8,301 nucleotides of DNA from Candidatus Omnitrophota bacterium (GTDB lineage Bacteria; Omnitrophota; Gorgyraeia; Gygaellales; Profunditerraquicolaceae): positions 1 to 8,301 of the forward strand of contig JAQTMD010000063.1 of NCBI GenBank assembly GCA_028714595.1. The letters run 5' to 3'. Within the stretch, counting starts at the first letter, position 1; the number at the start of each line of letters is the position of its first letter. Below are positions 1-7,424 of the stretch, in pieces. The position numbers were made by a program, and so were the translations under genes. The notes below the pieces were generated by a model. It did not search any database. It saw only the letters and a list, made by a program, of their open reading frames with translations, and was not told the DNA's origin.

Positions 1-1163
1 GGCTGGTCCGCGATGCGCGCAGCAAGAATCTCGACCTTAACCCGCGCATGTCCGCGCCCCGGGACGGCTTTGACCTCGTGTTGACGATCGATGAGATCAT
101 CCAGTACATCGCCGAGCGCGAGCTCGAAAAGGCCTTTCGCACGTCACGGGCCCGCGGTGCGAGCATCGTCGTCATGGACCCGGCGACCGGCGCCATCCTG
201 GCAATGGCGAACCGTCCTACCTTTGACCTCAACCATCCCTCCGGCGCCGGTAAAGAACAGATGCGCAACCGCGCCGTCTGCGACATGTTCGAGCCCGGTT
301 CGGTGTTCAAGATCGTGACCGCCGCCGCAGCGCTCCAGGAGGCGAAGGTCGACGAGCGATCGCGTTTCTTCTGCGAGAACGGGGAGTACCGTTTTGCCAG
401 CCATACGCTGCATGACCACCGGCCGCACGGGTGGCTGACGTTCCGGGAAGTGATCGAACAATCCTCGAACATCGGGACCTGCAAGGTGGCGCAGCTGGTC
501 GGCCCGGAAATGCTGTACCGGTACATCAAGGCTTTCGGCTTCGGCTCAAAGACCGGCATCGACCTTCCCGGCGAGATCCCCGGTAAAGTAAAAGAGGTGC
601 GCCGGTGGTCCAAGACGTCCATCACTGCCGTGCCGATGGGCCAGGAGGTCTGCGTGACCTCGCTGCAGCTTGCCTGCGCCCTGTCGGTGATCGCCAACGG
701 CGGCACCCTGCTCAAGCCTTACATCGTTGCCGAGATCCGCGATCCCCGGGGGCAGGCAATCGAGGTCTCCGGGCCGCAGGTCGTCTCCGAGCGGGTGCTG
801 TCCCCTGAAACATGCGCCCGGGTACGCAAACTCCTCATCGGCGCGATCGAGAGCGGCACGGGAAAAATGGCCAGAATGGACGATTTCACTGCGGCAGGAA
901 AGACCGGGACCGCGCAAAAGGTCGAGTCCAACGGCACCTACTCTCATGATAAATTCATCGCCTCGTTCATCGGATTCGCGCCCGCCGAGAATCCCGCGGC
1001 CGTGATCGTGGTCACGGTGGACGAGCCCCGCGGAACGTATTTCGGCGGTACGGTCTCGGCGCCCGTGTTCAAGAACGTCGCCGGCGAAATCATCAAATAC
1101 CTGAAGGCAAAACAGAAAACAGTTGATATCGTTTCCCTCGATGAAACTTTCTCGTCTCGTTAA
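1..1163 (+). CDS. ftsI: Septal peptidoglycan transpeptidase FtsI (class B penicillin-binding protein), 5' partial
   Basis: The reading frame is open from base 3 to the TAA at 1161-1163, giving 386 visible residues. The N-terminal cytoplasmic tail, membrane anchor and most of the pedestal domain (perhaps 200 residues by comparison with usual FtsI length) lie before the window, so the internal ATG at 48 is not the start. The transpeptidase domain is complete: the catalytic serine tetrad SVFK at 300-311 within an EPGSVFK context, the SxN motif as SSN at 462-470, and KTG at 900-908, followed by TAQK. The protein ends about 85 residues after KTG with no PASTA domains. In the family, this enzyme cross-links septal peptidoglycan in the periplasm as partner of FtsW, which is encoded downstream. 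Position at the head of murE-murF-mraY is the classic dcw context and favours FtsI over an elongation PBP2. The end overlaps murE by 23 bp. Confidence 0.95.
   Translation, partial: LVRDARSKNLDLNPRMSAPRDGFDLVLTIDEIIQYIAERELEKAFRTSRARGASIVVMDPATGAILAMANRPTFDLNHPSGAGKEQMRNRAVCDMFEPGSVFKIVTAAAALQEAKVDERSRFFCENGEYRFASHTLHDHRPHGWLTFREVIEQSSNIGTCKVAQLVGPEMLYRYIKAFGFGSKTGIDLPGEIPGKVKEVRRWSKTSITAVPMGQEVCVTSLQLACALSVIANGGTLLKPYIVAEIRDPRGQAIEVSGPQVVSERVLSPETCARVRKLLIGAIESGTGKMARMDDFTAAGKTGTAQKVESNGTYSHDKFIASFIGFAPAENPAAVIVVTVDEPRGTYFGGTVSAPVFKNVAGEIIKYLKAKQKTVDIVSLDETFSSR
1141..1163 (+). other. 23-bp ftsI/murE coding overlap
   Basis: The murE ATG lies 23 bases inside the end of ftsI, in a different frame. 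No purine-rich Shine-Dalgarno precedes it, so translation of murE probably depends on ribosomes finishing ftsI. The overlap encodes the last seven ftsI residues and the MKLSRLV start of MurE. Confidence 0.8.
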
Positions 1164-2610
1164 CGCCCTGCCAGGCCATCGGATCATCGGACCGTTCGTC
1201 GACTTTGACGTCTCCGGCATCTGCAGTAATTCCAAAGACGCCAGGGACGACTGTCTGTTCGTTGCCGTCAAAGGCTCAAAGGCTGACGGCGGCGCGTTTA
1301 TCGGCGAAGCGATAGGGCGGGGAGCGCGCGCAGTAGTGTATCAAGGGATACGCAATCAGCGGGGCGCAGGGGTCCCGGGTGTCGTGTTCGTCGGGGTGGA
1401 CGATGACCGCACGGCCGTGGCGCAGCTTGCCTGCACCTTCTACGGCAACCCCTCGCACAAGCTCCAGGTCACGGGCGTCACCGGGACCAACGGCAAGACC
1501 ACCGTCACGTACCTTATCGAGGCGATCCTGAAAGAATGTCGTGCGGTCCCGGCAGTGGTGGGGACCATCAACTACCGTTTCAAAGATACGGTCAGACCCG
1601 CGATCAATACTACTCCCGGCCCCCTGCAGCTTCAAGCGATGCTCGGCGAGATGCTCTCCTGCGGCGTCTCTCACTGCTGCATGGAAGTGTCATCCCATGC
1701 CCTGGACCAGGGCAGGACCGACGGGATAAATTTCCGGGCAGGGATATTCACCAATCTTACCCAGGACCACCTGGATTACCACAAAGACATGGAAGGGTAT
1801 TTCCGGGCAAAGGCGAAGTTATTCGCCGGCCTGCCTGCGGATTCCGTTGCACTGATTAATACCGACGATCCTTTTGGCAGGCGTCTGATCGCCATGACCG
1901 GTGCGCGCGTTGTTACCTACGGGCTCGAAAACGATGCCGACGTCATTGCCCGCGACATACGCCTGGGAGTCTCCGGAACGCGATTCTTGCTCCGGGCCTC
2001 CGGTACCGCCGAACGATATGCCATCCGGCTGATCGGCAGGCACAACCTGTACAATGTGCTGGCTGCGTATGCATGGGGGCGGGCCGTCGGGTTCCCGACG
2101 GCGGCAGTACGCAAGGCGCTGGAAGGTTTTGCCCAGGTCCCCGGCAGGCTTGAGCCGGTGGCAACGGCAAAAGGATTTTCGGTCTTTGTCGATTATGCCC
2201 ATACCGAAGACGCTTTGACGAACGTCTTGCAGGCGCTGCGGCAGATCACCCGGCGCAGGATCATCGTCGTCTTCGGCTGCGGCGGCGACCGCGACAAGTC
2301 CAAGCGGCCGAAGATGGGGCAGGCGGTGACGAGATTGGCGGATTTTGCGATCATCACCAGCGACAACCCGCGTTCCGAAGAGCCGCAGGACATCATCCGC
2401 GACATCACCAGGGGCCTGGGAGGCGATAATTTCTGCGTCATCCCCGAGCGGCTGGATGCGATCAGAAAGTCGCTGGAGTTGGCAAAGACCGGGGATGTCG
2501 TGCTGGTCGCCGGCAAAGGACACGAGGATTACCAGATCTACGGGGACAGGACCGTGCATTTTGACGATAGAGAGGCAGTCAGGGAATGTTTACGATCAAC
2601 GAGCTGCTGA
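1141..2610 (+). CDS. murE: UDP-MurNAc-L-Ala-D-Glu:meso-diaminopimelate ligase MurE
   Basis: A 489-residue cytoplasmic Mur ligase that uses ATP to add the third stem-peptide residue. The N-terminal UDP-binding domain has the SNSKDARDDCLFVAVKG stretch (about residues 29-45). The ATPase domain has the P-loop GVTGTNGKTT (112-121), the TTP segment (about 157), SSHALDQGR (184-192), and a lysine at 224 (RAKAKLF) expected to be carbamylated. GRHNLYN follows at 299-305. The C-terminal domain has DYAHTEDAL, GCGGDRDKSKRP, DNPR at 408-411 and GKGHE at 458-462. DNPR is the known signature for meso-DAP rather than L-lysine. I chose ATG 1141, which gives the usual MKLS start, over an in-frame TTG at 1123 that adds six residues. 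There is no good Shine-Dalgarno before 1141 and the start lies inside ftsI, so translation is probably coupled to it. The end overlaps murF by 25 bp. The protein has 11 cysteines. Confidence 0.97.
   Translation: MKLSRLVNALPGHRIIGPFVDFDVSGICSNSKDARDDCLFVAVKGSKADGGAFIGEAIGRGARAVVYQGIRNQRGAGVPGVVFVGVDDDRTAVAQLACTFYGNPSHKLQVTGVTGTNGKTTVTYLIEAILKECRAVPAVVGTINYRFKDTVRPAINTTPGPLQLQAMLGEMLSCGVSHCCMEVSSHALDQGRTDGINFRAGIFTNLTQDHLDYHKDMEGYFRAKAKLFAGLPADSVALINTDDPFGRRLIAMTGARVVTYGLENDADVIARDIRLGVSGTRFLLRASGTAERYAIRLIGRHNLYNVLAAYAWGRAVGFPTAAVRKALEGFAQVPGRLEPVATAKGFSVFVDYAHTEDALTNVLQALRQITRRRIIVVFGCGGDRDKSKRPKMGQAVTRLADFAIITSDNPRSEEPQDIIRDITRGLGGDNFCVIPERLDAIRKSLELAKTGDVVLVAGKGHEDYQIYGDRTVHFDDREAVRECLRSTSC
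2571..2575 (+). promoter_or_regulatory. Possible murF ribosome binding site
   Basis: AGAGG sits ten bases before the murF ATG, within murE. Spacing is on the long side, so this is a weak candidate. Confidence 0.4.
2586..2610 (+). other. 25-bp murE/murF coding overlap
   Basis: The murF ATG lies 25 bases before the end of the murE stop codon, in another frame. The shared bases encode the C-terminal tail of MurE after its last conserved motif and the first eight residues of MurF. Coupled translation is the simple reading. Confidence 0.8.
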
Positions 2611-3959
2611 TAGCTACCGGCGGGGTACTGGTTGCGCCGTCACGGGGACGTTTGGTGCACGGGATCTCCATCGATTCCCGTACGACCAGGGCAGGCGAGG
2701 CGTTCATCGCCATTCCCGGAGACAGGTTCGACGGCCATGCATTTATTAATACGGCAATCAAAAAGGGCGCCGCCTGCATCATCGCCCAGGGCCCAAAGGC
2801 ACGGGAGCTCTCCAGAGGAGCGTGCGTGATCGCCGTAGAAGACACGGTCAAGGCACTGGGAGATATCGCACGATTCCACCGGTCGAAATTCGATATCCCG
2901 GTCATAGCGATCACCGGCTCGACCGGCAAGACCACCACCAAGGATATGCTCGCCTGGGTGCTGGCAGCCCGGTTCAAGGTCCTGGCGACCGAAGGCACGA
3001 AGAACAATCGTATCGGGCTGCCGATGACGCTCCTGGGGCTGCGCCGGGGTCTTGATGCAGCAATCGTGGAGCGGGGTACCAATCACTTCGGCGAGATCGA
3101 ACAGCTTGCGCGCATAGCTCAACCGACCGCGGCGATCATCACCAACATCGGCCCCTCCCACCTGGAGTATTTCAAGACCATGCGGGGCGTTGCGCACGAG
3201 AAGTATTCCCTCATAAAATACCTGCGCGCTCCGCGGCTGCTCCTGCTCAATGCCGATGACGCGTTCCTGCGCCGGAAGATCCGTTCCAATGCCGCGGATC
3301 CGTGCATCGTCAGCTTCGGCTGCCTGCATGCAAGCGACGTACGCGCGGAAGACCTGCGCCTCGCAGCATCGCGGCTCCTTTTTACGGTGGGCGCGGGCCA
3401 CCGGATATCCCTGGGCACCGTGGGCGCGCACAATGCGTATAACGCCCTGGCAGCGATCGCCTGCGGCAGGATCTTCGGTATGTCCTGGCGCGATATCAGC
3501 CGGCGGCTTGAAAATTTCAGGTTCCCTCCGGGGAGGCTCGTCGTGCGCAGCGTGGGCAGCAGCCGTTTCATCGACGATACCTACAATGCCAACCCGGCCT
3601 CCCTGAGGCAGGCGCTCTATGCGCTGGAAGACTACCCGGCATGCGGCAAGAAGATCGTGGTGCTGGGGGACATGCTTGAACTGGGTTCGCTCACCGCCCG
3701 GTTCCACGCCGAAGCAGGAAGGCAGATCTCCCGCGTCTGCGATACCTTTATTGCCGTGGGCAGGTTTTCCGCGGGCGCCCTTGCAGCCGCGCGCGCAAGC
3801 GGCCTTGCCGCCGACAGGCTCTTCCTTTGCCCGGACGCCCGGGCCGCGCAGCAGCTTCTGTTTACGAAGGTCAGGCCGTGCGCCGAAGACGTAGTCCTGG
3901 TAAAAGGCTCGCGGGCCATGCACCTGGAAACCATTTTCGAGAAAGCGGCTCCCCGATGA
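2586..3959 (+). CDS. murF: UDP-MurNAc-tripeptide:D-alanyl-D-alanine ligase MurF
   Basis: A 457-residue cytoplasmic Mur ligase that adds D-Ala-D-Ala to complete the UDP-MurNAc-pentapeptide. The N-terminal domain has SIDSRTTRAGEAFIAIPG (28-45). The ATPase domain has the P-loop GSTGKTT (111-117), a TKNNRIG segment (138-144), HLE (192-194), the presumed carbamylated K206, and GAHNAYN (280-286). The C-terminal domain shows DDTYNANPAS (330-339), GDMLELG (361-367) and VKGSRAM (439-445), all typical of MurF. The ATG at 2586 lies inside the end of murE; the conserved N-terminus starts right there, so a later start is unlikely. AGAGG about 10 bases upstream could serve as a ribosome binding site. Several active-site-proximal positions differ from the E. 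coli pattern (R163, S191, K197-T198, S208; see findings). The stop shares ATGA with the mraY start. Confidence 0.96.
   Translation: MFTINELLIATGGVLVAPSRGRLVHGISIDSRTTRAGEAFIAIPGDRFDGHAFINTAIKKGAACIIAQGPKARELSRGACVIAVEDTVKALGDIARFHRSKFDIPVIAITGSTGKTTTKDMLAWVLAARFKVLATEGTKNNRIGLPMTLLGLRRGLDAAIVERGTNHFGEIEQLARIAQPTAAIITNIGPSHLEYFKTMRGVAHEKYSLIKYLRAPRLLLLNADDAFLRRKIRSNAADPCIVSFGCLHASDVRAEDLRLAASRLLFTVGAGHRISLGTVGAHNAYNALAAIACGRIFGMSWRDISRRLENFRFPPGRLVVRSVGSSRFIDDTYNANPASLRQALYALEDYPACGKKIVVLGDMLELGSLTARFHAEAGRQISRVCDTFIAVGRFSAGALAAARASGLAADRLFLCPDARAAQQLLFTKVRPCAEDVVLVKGSRAMHLETIFEKAAPR
3956..3959 (+). other. ATGA start-stop overlap of murF and mraY
   Basis: The mraY ATG and murF TGA share two bases in the tetranucleotide ATGA, a common arrangement for termination-reinitiation. 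No strong Shine-Dalgarno is seen upstream. Confidence 0.85.
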
Positions 3960-5044
3960 TTTATTACTTGCTGTACCCCTTACACGACATCGCCTCGTTT
4001 TTCAATATCTTCAGGTACCTGACGTTCCGCGCCATCATGGCCACGGTCACGGCGTTTTTTATCAGCGTCATCTTCGGCCCGATGGTGATCAGGACCATCG
4101 GCAGACTTTCTGTCGGGGCGCACATCCGTAAGGAAGAGAGCAAAAAGCTCTACGAACTGCACCAGCAGAAGCAGGGCACGCCGACCATGGGCGGGATCCT
4201 CATCCTTTTGGCAATCGTTTCGTCGACGCTGCTCTGGGCGGAACTGACCAACAAGCAGGTGATCATGGCGCTCGGCGGCACGCTGTGGCTGGGCATGACC
4301 GGGTTTATGGACGATTACCTCAAGCACATAAAGAAGTGCTCAAAAGGCCTGACGGCGGCCGCAAAGTTCACCAGCCAGATCGTTCTGGGACTGACCCTGG
4401 GAGTCATCCTGTACCTCGATCCTGCCCGCAGCACGTCGCTGGACATCCCGTTCATAAAGCACGTGTTCGTAGACTTGGGCATCTGGTACATCGTGTTCGT
4501 GATCCTGGTGATCGCCGGGACCTCCAATGCCGTCAACCTTACCGACGGCCTGGACGGCCTGGCCATCGGAAGCGTGGTATTTGCGGCTATTCCCTTCACC
4601 GTGCTCTGCTATGTCTCGGGCAACGTGCGTTTCAGCGACTATCTCCTGATCCCGTATATCAAGGGCGCCGGAGAGCTGACCATCTTCTGCGCGAGCATCA
4701 TCGGCGCAGGCCTGGGATTCCTGTGGTTCAACTGTTATCCTGCGACCATCTTCATGGGCGATGTCGGGTCCCTGGCGCTGGGCGGGGCCCTGGGCATCAC
4801 GGCGCTTCTCATCCAGAAGGAACTCCTGTTGGTCCTGGTGGGGGGGATCTTTGTGGCAGAGGCGGCATCCGTGATCCTGCAGGTGGCGTCGTTCAAGCTC
4901 ACCGGCAAACGCATCTTCAAGTGTTCACCCTTGCATCACCATTTCCAGTTCCTGGGGTGGGCGGAGAACAAGGTGATCGTGCGGTTCTGGATAGTAAGCG
5001 TGATCCTGGCGCTCTTGACCCTCGTAACCCTCAAGATACGCTGA
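3956..5044 (+). CDS. mraY: Phospho-N-acetylmuramoyl-pentapeptide-transferase MraY
   Basis: A 362-residue polytopic inner-membrane enzyme that transfers phospho-MurNAc-pentapeptide from UDP to undecaprenyl phosphate, giving lipid I. About ten hydrophobic segments are visible, for example near residues 25-46, 77-95, 174-190, 239-257, 289-310 and 341-359. The family motifs are present: GTPTMGG (74-80), the paired aspartates of FMDDYLK (D119, D120), NAVNLTDGLDGLA (191-203), FMGDVGSLALGG with D269, and the C-terminal SPLHHHF with three histidines at 327-329. Length matches the usual figure of about 360. The open frame runs upstream to 3827 but that part is murF read in another frame; ATG 3956 gives the typical MIYYLLYPLH N-terminus and overlaps the murF stop as ATGA. 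Only a weak GAGAAAG lies upstream, so coupling to murF is likely. The stop overlaps the murD start by one base. Confidence 0.97.
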   Translation: MIYYLLYPLHDIASFFNIFRYLTFRAIMATVTAFFISVIFGPMVIRTIGRLSVGAHIRKEESKKLYELHQQKQGTPTMGGILILLAIVSSTLLWAELTNKQVIMALGGTLWLGMTGFMDDYLKHIKKCSKGLTAAAKFTSQIVLGLTLGVILYLDPARSTSLDIPFIKHVFVDLGIWYIVFVILVIAGTSNAVNLTDGLDGLAIGSVVFAAIPFTVLCYVSGNVRFSDYLLIPYIKGAGELTIFCASIIGAGLGFLWFNCYPATIFMGDVGSLALGGALGITALLIQKELLLVLVGGIFVAEAASVILQVASFKLTGKRIFKCSPLHHHFQFLGWAENKVIVRFWIVSVILALLTLVTLKIR

Positions 5045-5046
5045 TG
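5042..5046 (+). other. TGATG stop-start junction of mraY and murD
   Basis: The mraY TGA and murD ATG share one base. The preceding bases are pyrimidine-mixed with no recognisable Shine-Dalgarno, so murD is likely translated by re-initiation after mraY. Confidence 0.85.
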
Positions 5047-6321
5047 AAAAACATCGGCCTGTTCAAAGACAAACGGATCCTGGTCGTGGGCCTTGCCCGC
5101 AGCGGTTTCGCCTGCGCCCGCCTGCTGGCCGATCTGGGTGCGCGGGTGAGCGTCACCGACAATCAGGAAAACCGGACGACGCTCGCCAATGCCGAAGCGC
5201 TTGCAGAGCAGGGGATCCAGTCGCAGCTCGGGCTTCACACCCGCACCTTCTGCTGCGACAAAAACCTCGTGGTCGTTTCTCCGGGCGTGCCGGATACCGC
5301 GCTTCCCGTGGTCTGGGCACGCGAAGAACAAACGCCGGTCGTCAGCGAAATAGAGGCAGGGTGGCTGGTCTGTCCCTGCCCGGTGATCGCCGTGACCGGG
5401 TCAAGCGGCAAGACTACCGTGACCACCTTGATCGGCATGGCCCTGGCCGAGGCAGGCCGCAGGGCGATCGTCTGCGGAAATATCGGCACGCCGTTCACCC
5501 AGGAAGTGACAAAGGCCGGCGAAACCGACGTTATAGCACTGGAAGTGAGTTCTTTTCAACTGGAGCACATCGAGACGTTCCGTCCGCACATCGCCGTCAT
5601 CACCAATATCAGCCGTAACCACCTTGACCGCTATGCCGGGATGAACGAATACATTGCCGCAAAGAAGCGGATCTTTTTGAACCAGGATGCGTCGGATTTT
5701 GCCGTCTTGAACGGTTCGGATGCCGAACTTGAGCGCCTTGCCGGCGCGCTGCGGCCTGCCATACGGTATTTCGGTACAGACAAAGATTTCAATCCCAACC
5801 AGTCCTGCGTTGCGGCAGTCTGCGAGATCATGGGCATCACCCGTGAGTGCTGCCTGCGGGCGTTCTCTAAATTCAAAGGGCTCGAGCACCGCATGGAAGA
5901 AGTGGTAGAGGTCGCAGGCGTTCGGTTCATCAATGATTCAAAGGCCACGACCGCAGAATCCTGTCTCTGGGCCCTGGAGAGCATAAAGGCACCGGTGGTC
6001 CTGATCTGCGGCGGCAGGGACAAAGGCGTCGACTATACCCGTATCCTCGACGCTGCCCGGTACAAGGTAAAAGAGGCGGTACTCATCGGCGAGGCGCGAC
6101 AGAAGATCGCGCTGGCCTTTGCCGGTACCATCCCGGTCTCCGAATGCGAGACGCTCTCCGAGGCGGTCGAGGCTGCGTTCGGCAAGGCCTCTGCGGGTGA
6201 TTTTGTCCTTTTGTCTCCCATGTGCTCGAGTTTTGACATGTTCCAGGATTACGAGGAGCGGGGCAGGGCGTTCAAGGATGCGGTCAAACGATTGGCCGCA
6301 GCGCACAAGGTGAAGCCATGA
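5044..6321 (+). CDS. murD: UDP-MurNAc-L-alanine:D-glutamate ligase MurD, with a shortened central domain
   Basis: A 425-residue cytoplasmic ligase that adds D-glutamate to UDP-MurNAc-L-Ala. The N-terminal Rossmann-like domain starts with RILVVGLARSG (11-21). The ATPase domain has GSSGKTT (119-125), EVSSFQLE (167-174), TNISRNHLDRY (187-197) and the presumed carbamylated K207 in AAKKRIF. The C-terminal domain has NDSKATT (297-303), CGGRDKG (322-328) and SPMCSSFDMF (391-400). The start at 5044 forms TGATG with the mraY stop; the frame is open much further upstream, but only because it is an alternate frame of mraY. No Shine-Dalgarno is visible, which suggests re-initiation after mraY. Oddity: between K207 and K300 the protein is about 28 residues shorter than E. 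coli MurD, and the usual HNxxN stretch is replaced by FNPNQ (249-253). It also has 13 cysteines. The other motifs are intact, so I expect a working MurD. Confidence 0.95.
   Translation: MKNIGLFKDKRILVVGLARSGFACARLLADLGARVSVTDNQENRTTLANAEALAEQGIQSQLGLHTRTFCCDKNLVVVSPGVPDTALPVVWAREEQTPVVSEIEAGWLVCPCPVIAVTGSSGKTTVTTLIGMALAEAGRRAIVCGNIGTPFTQEVTKAGETDVIALEVSSFQLEHIETFRPHIAVITNISRNHLDRYAGMNEYIAAKKRIFLNQDASDFAVLNGSDAELERLAGALRPAIRYFGTDKDFNPNQSCVAAVCEIMGITRECCLRAFSKFKGLEHRMEEVVEVAGVRFINDSKATTAESCLWALESIKAPVVLICGGRDKGVDYTRILDAARYKVKEAVLIGEARQKIALAFAGTIPVSECETLSEAVEAAFGKASAGDFVLLSPMCSSFDMFQDYEERGRAFKDAVKRLAAAHKVKP
6307..6313 (+). promoter_or_regulatory. ftsW ribosome binding site
   Basis: AAGGTGA lies four bases before the ATG at 6318 and seven before the second ATG at 6321. 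Spacing slightly favours the second or third ATG, while the ATGA overlap with murD favours the first. The N-terminus is uncertain by only one or two methionines. Confidence 0.6.
6318..6321 (+). other. ATGA start-stop overlap of murD and ftsW
   Basis: The first of three consecutive ftsW ATG codons shares ATGA with the murD TGA stop, again consistent with coupled translation. Confidence 0.8.
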
Positions 6322-7421
6322 TGATGCGCAACGTCCGTCTCCAGCTGTGCATGACCACGATGACGCTGATCTGCATCGGCGTCGTCATGATCTACAGTTC
6401 CTCCAGTATCTACGCCCTCGAGCGCTACACGGACAGCCTCTTTTTCCTCAAGCGCCACCTGAGTTTCATTGCCATCGGCTTTGCGTTCACGCTTCTGGCC
6501 ATGGTCTACGATTATAAAAGACTGCGGCAGATCGCCCGGCCGTTGTTGGCGGTTTCGTTCGTGCTGCTCTTGCTGGTGCTGGTCCCCGGCATCGGCAGGG
6601 AAGTGGCCGGGGCGCGCCGGTGGTTCCGTTTCAAATTCTTAAGCTTTCAGCCATCGGAGTTCGCAGGCCTGGCCCTGATCATCTACGCGGCGGATTTCAT
6701 CGCCCGGAAGGAGGCAGCGATTAAAACGCTGCGCCGGGGTCTTATCCCGGCAGTCTCGGTACTGGGGGCGATGTGCCTGTTGATCCTCGCCCAGCCGGAC
6801 CTGGGAACGACGATCGCGCTGGGCATCGTCGTGTTCCTGATGCTTTTTGTGGCGGGCATCGACTGGCGCTACCTCGTGTCGCTGGTCGGCGCAGCAGGGA
6901 TACTGTTGTACGCGCTGATCGTCAGCGAACCGTACCGGCTGCGCAGGATCGTCGCGTTCCTTAACCCCTGGGCCGACCCCCGGGGCAGCGGGTTCCAGAT
7001 CATCCAGTCGCAGATCGCCCTCGGTTCGGGCGGGATATTCGGCGCCGGGCTCGGCCACTCGAAACAAAAACTGTTTTACCTGCCGGCAGCCCATACGGAT
7101 TTTATCTTTTCCATCATCGGGGAAGAGCTCGGACTTATCGGGACCGCCGGGGTGATCATCCTGTTCATCGTCTTTATCCGCCTGGGGGTGAAGGTGATAA
7201 AGAACGCCCCCGACCGCTTCGGCTATTTCCTGAGCCTCGGGTTGGTCAGTCTCCTGGCATTCAAGGCTATCGTAAACATCGGCGTTTCCTGCGGTGTTTT
7301 TCCCACCAAAGGGCTGCCGCTGCCGTTCATCAGCTACGGCGGTTCGTCGTTCGTATTCGACATGATCAGCGTGGGCCTGCTCTTGAACATCGCCCGCGTC
7401 GGAGAATCCGGCGAAGGATAA
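6318..7421 (+). CDS. ftsW: SEDS-family septal peptidoglycan glycosyltransferase FtsW
   Basis: A 367-residue integral membrane protein with about ten hydrophobic segments (roughly 10-28, 46-64, 75-91, 114-129, 143-158, 164-181, 184-203, 272-291, 302-325, 344-361). SEDS signatures are present: GARRWFRF then FQPSE (109-113), AQPDLGTT (158-165), GSGGIFGAGLGHSKQK (236-251), and AAHTDFIFSIIGEELG (257-272), whose D261 matches the essential aspartate of the large external loop in RodA/FtsW. FPTKGLPLPFISYGGSS (328-344) is closer to FtsW than to RodA. The enzyme polymerises lipid II at the septum with FtsI. The dcw position also supports FtsW. Three consecutive ATGs (6318, 6321, 6324) are possible starts; 6318 overlaps the murD stop as ATGA and all three follow AAGGTGA. 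The N-terminal cytoplasmic tail is very short. Confidence 0.96.
   Translation: MMMRNVRLQLCMTTMTLICIGVVMIYSSSSIYALERYTDSLFFLKRHLSFIAIGFAFTLLAMVYDYKRLRQIARPLLAVSFVLLLLVLVPGIGREVAGARRWFRFKFLSFQPSEFAGLALIIYAADFIARKEAAIKTLRRGLIPAVSVLGAMCLLILAQPDLGTTIALGIVVFLMLFVAGIDWRYLVSLVGAAGILLYALIVSEPYRLRRIVAFLNPWADPRGSGFQIIQSQIALGSGGIFGAGLGHSKQKLFYLPAAHTDFIFSIIGEELGLIGTAGVIILFIVFIRLGVKVIKNAPDRFGYFLSLGLVSLLAFKAIVNIGVSCGVFPTKGLPLPFISYGGSSFVFDMISVGLLLNIARVGESGEG
7413..7418 (+). promoter_or_regulatory. murG ribosome binding site
   Basis: GAAGGA lies six bases before the murG ATG at 7425, inside the last codons of ftsW. It is the best Shine-Dalgarno match in the window and fixes the murG start. Confidence 0.75.
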
Positions 7422-7424
7422 ACA

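Noticed and set aside
1123..1140. TTG at 1123 as the murE start
   Set aside because: It adds six residues not typical of MurE, while ATG 1141 gives the expected MKLS start.
48..1163. ATG at 48 as the start of a short PBP
   Set aside because: The frame is open to the left edge and upstream residues fit the pedestal-transpeptidase linker; the gene is truncated by the window, not short.
2640..3923. 427-codon open frame on the - strand opposite murF
   Set aside because: Mirrors murF almost exactly, has low-complexity charged composition and no recognisable motif; a codon-bias shadow.
3827..3955. In-frame upstream extension of mraY
   Set aside because: It overlaps conserved murF C-terminal coding sequence (VKGSRAM) and encodes an unlike-MraY basic peptide; ATG 3956 fits the family N-terminus.
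4285..5043. In-frame upstream extension of murD by 253 codons, possibly a fusion protein
   Set aside because: The extension is mraY read in another frame; its peptide is rich in Arg, His, Pro and Gly. MurD begins normally at 5044.
7422..7424. Promoter or terminator between ftsW and murG
   Set aside because: Only three bases separate the genes and no hairpin with a T-run is visible here or at any other junction.
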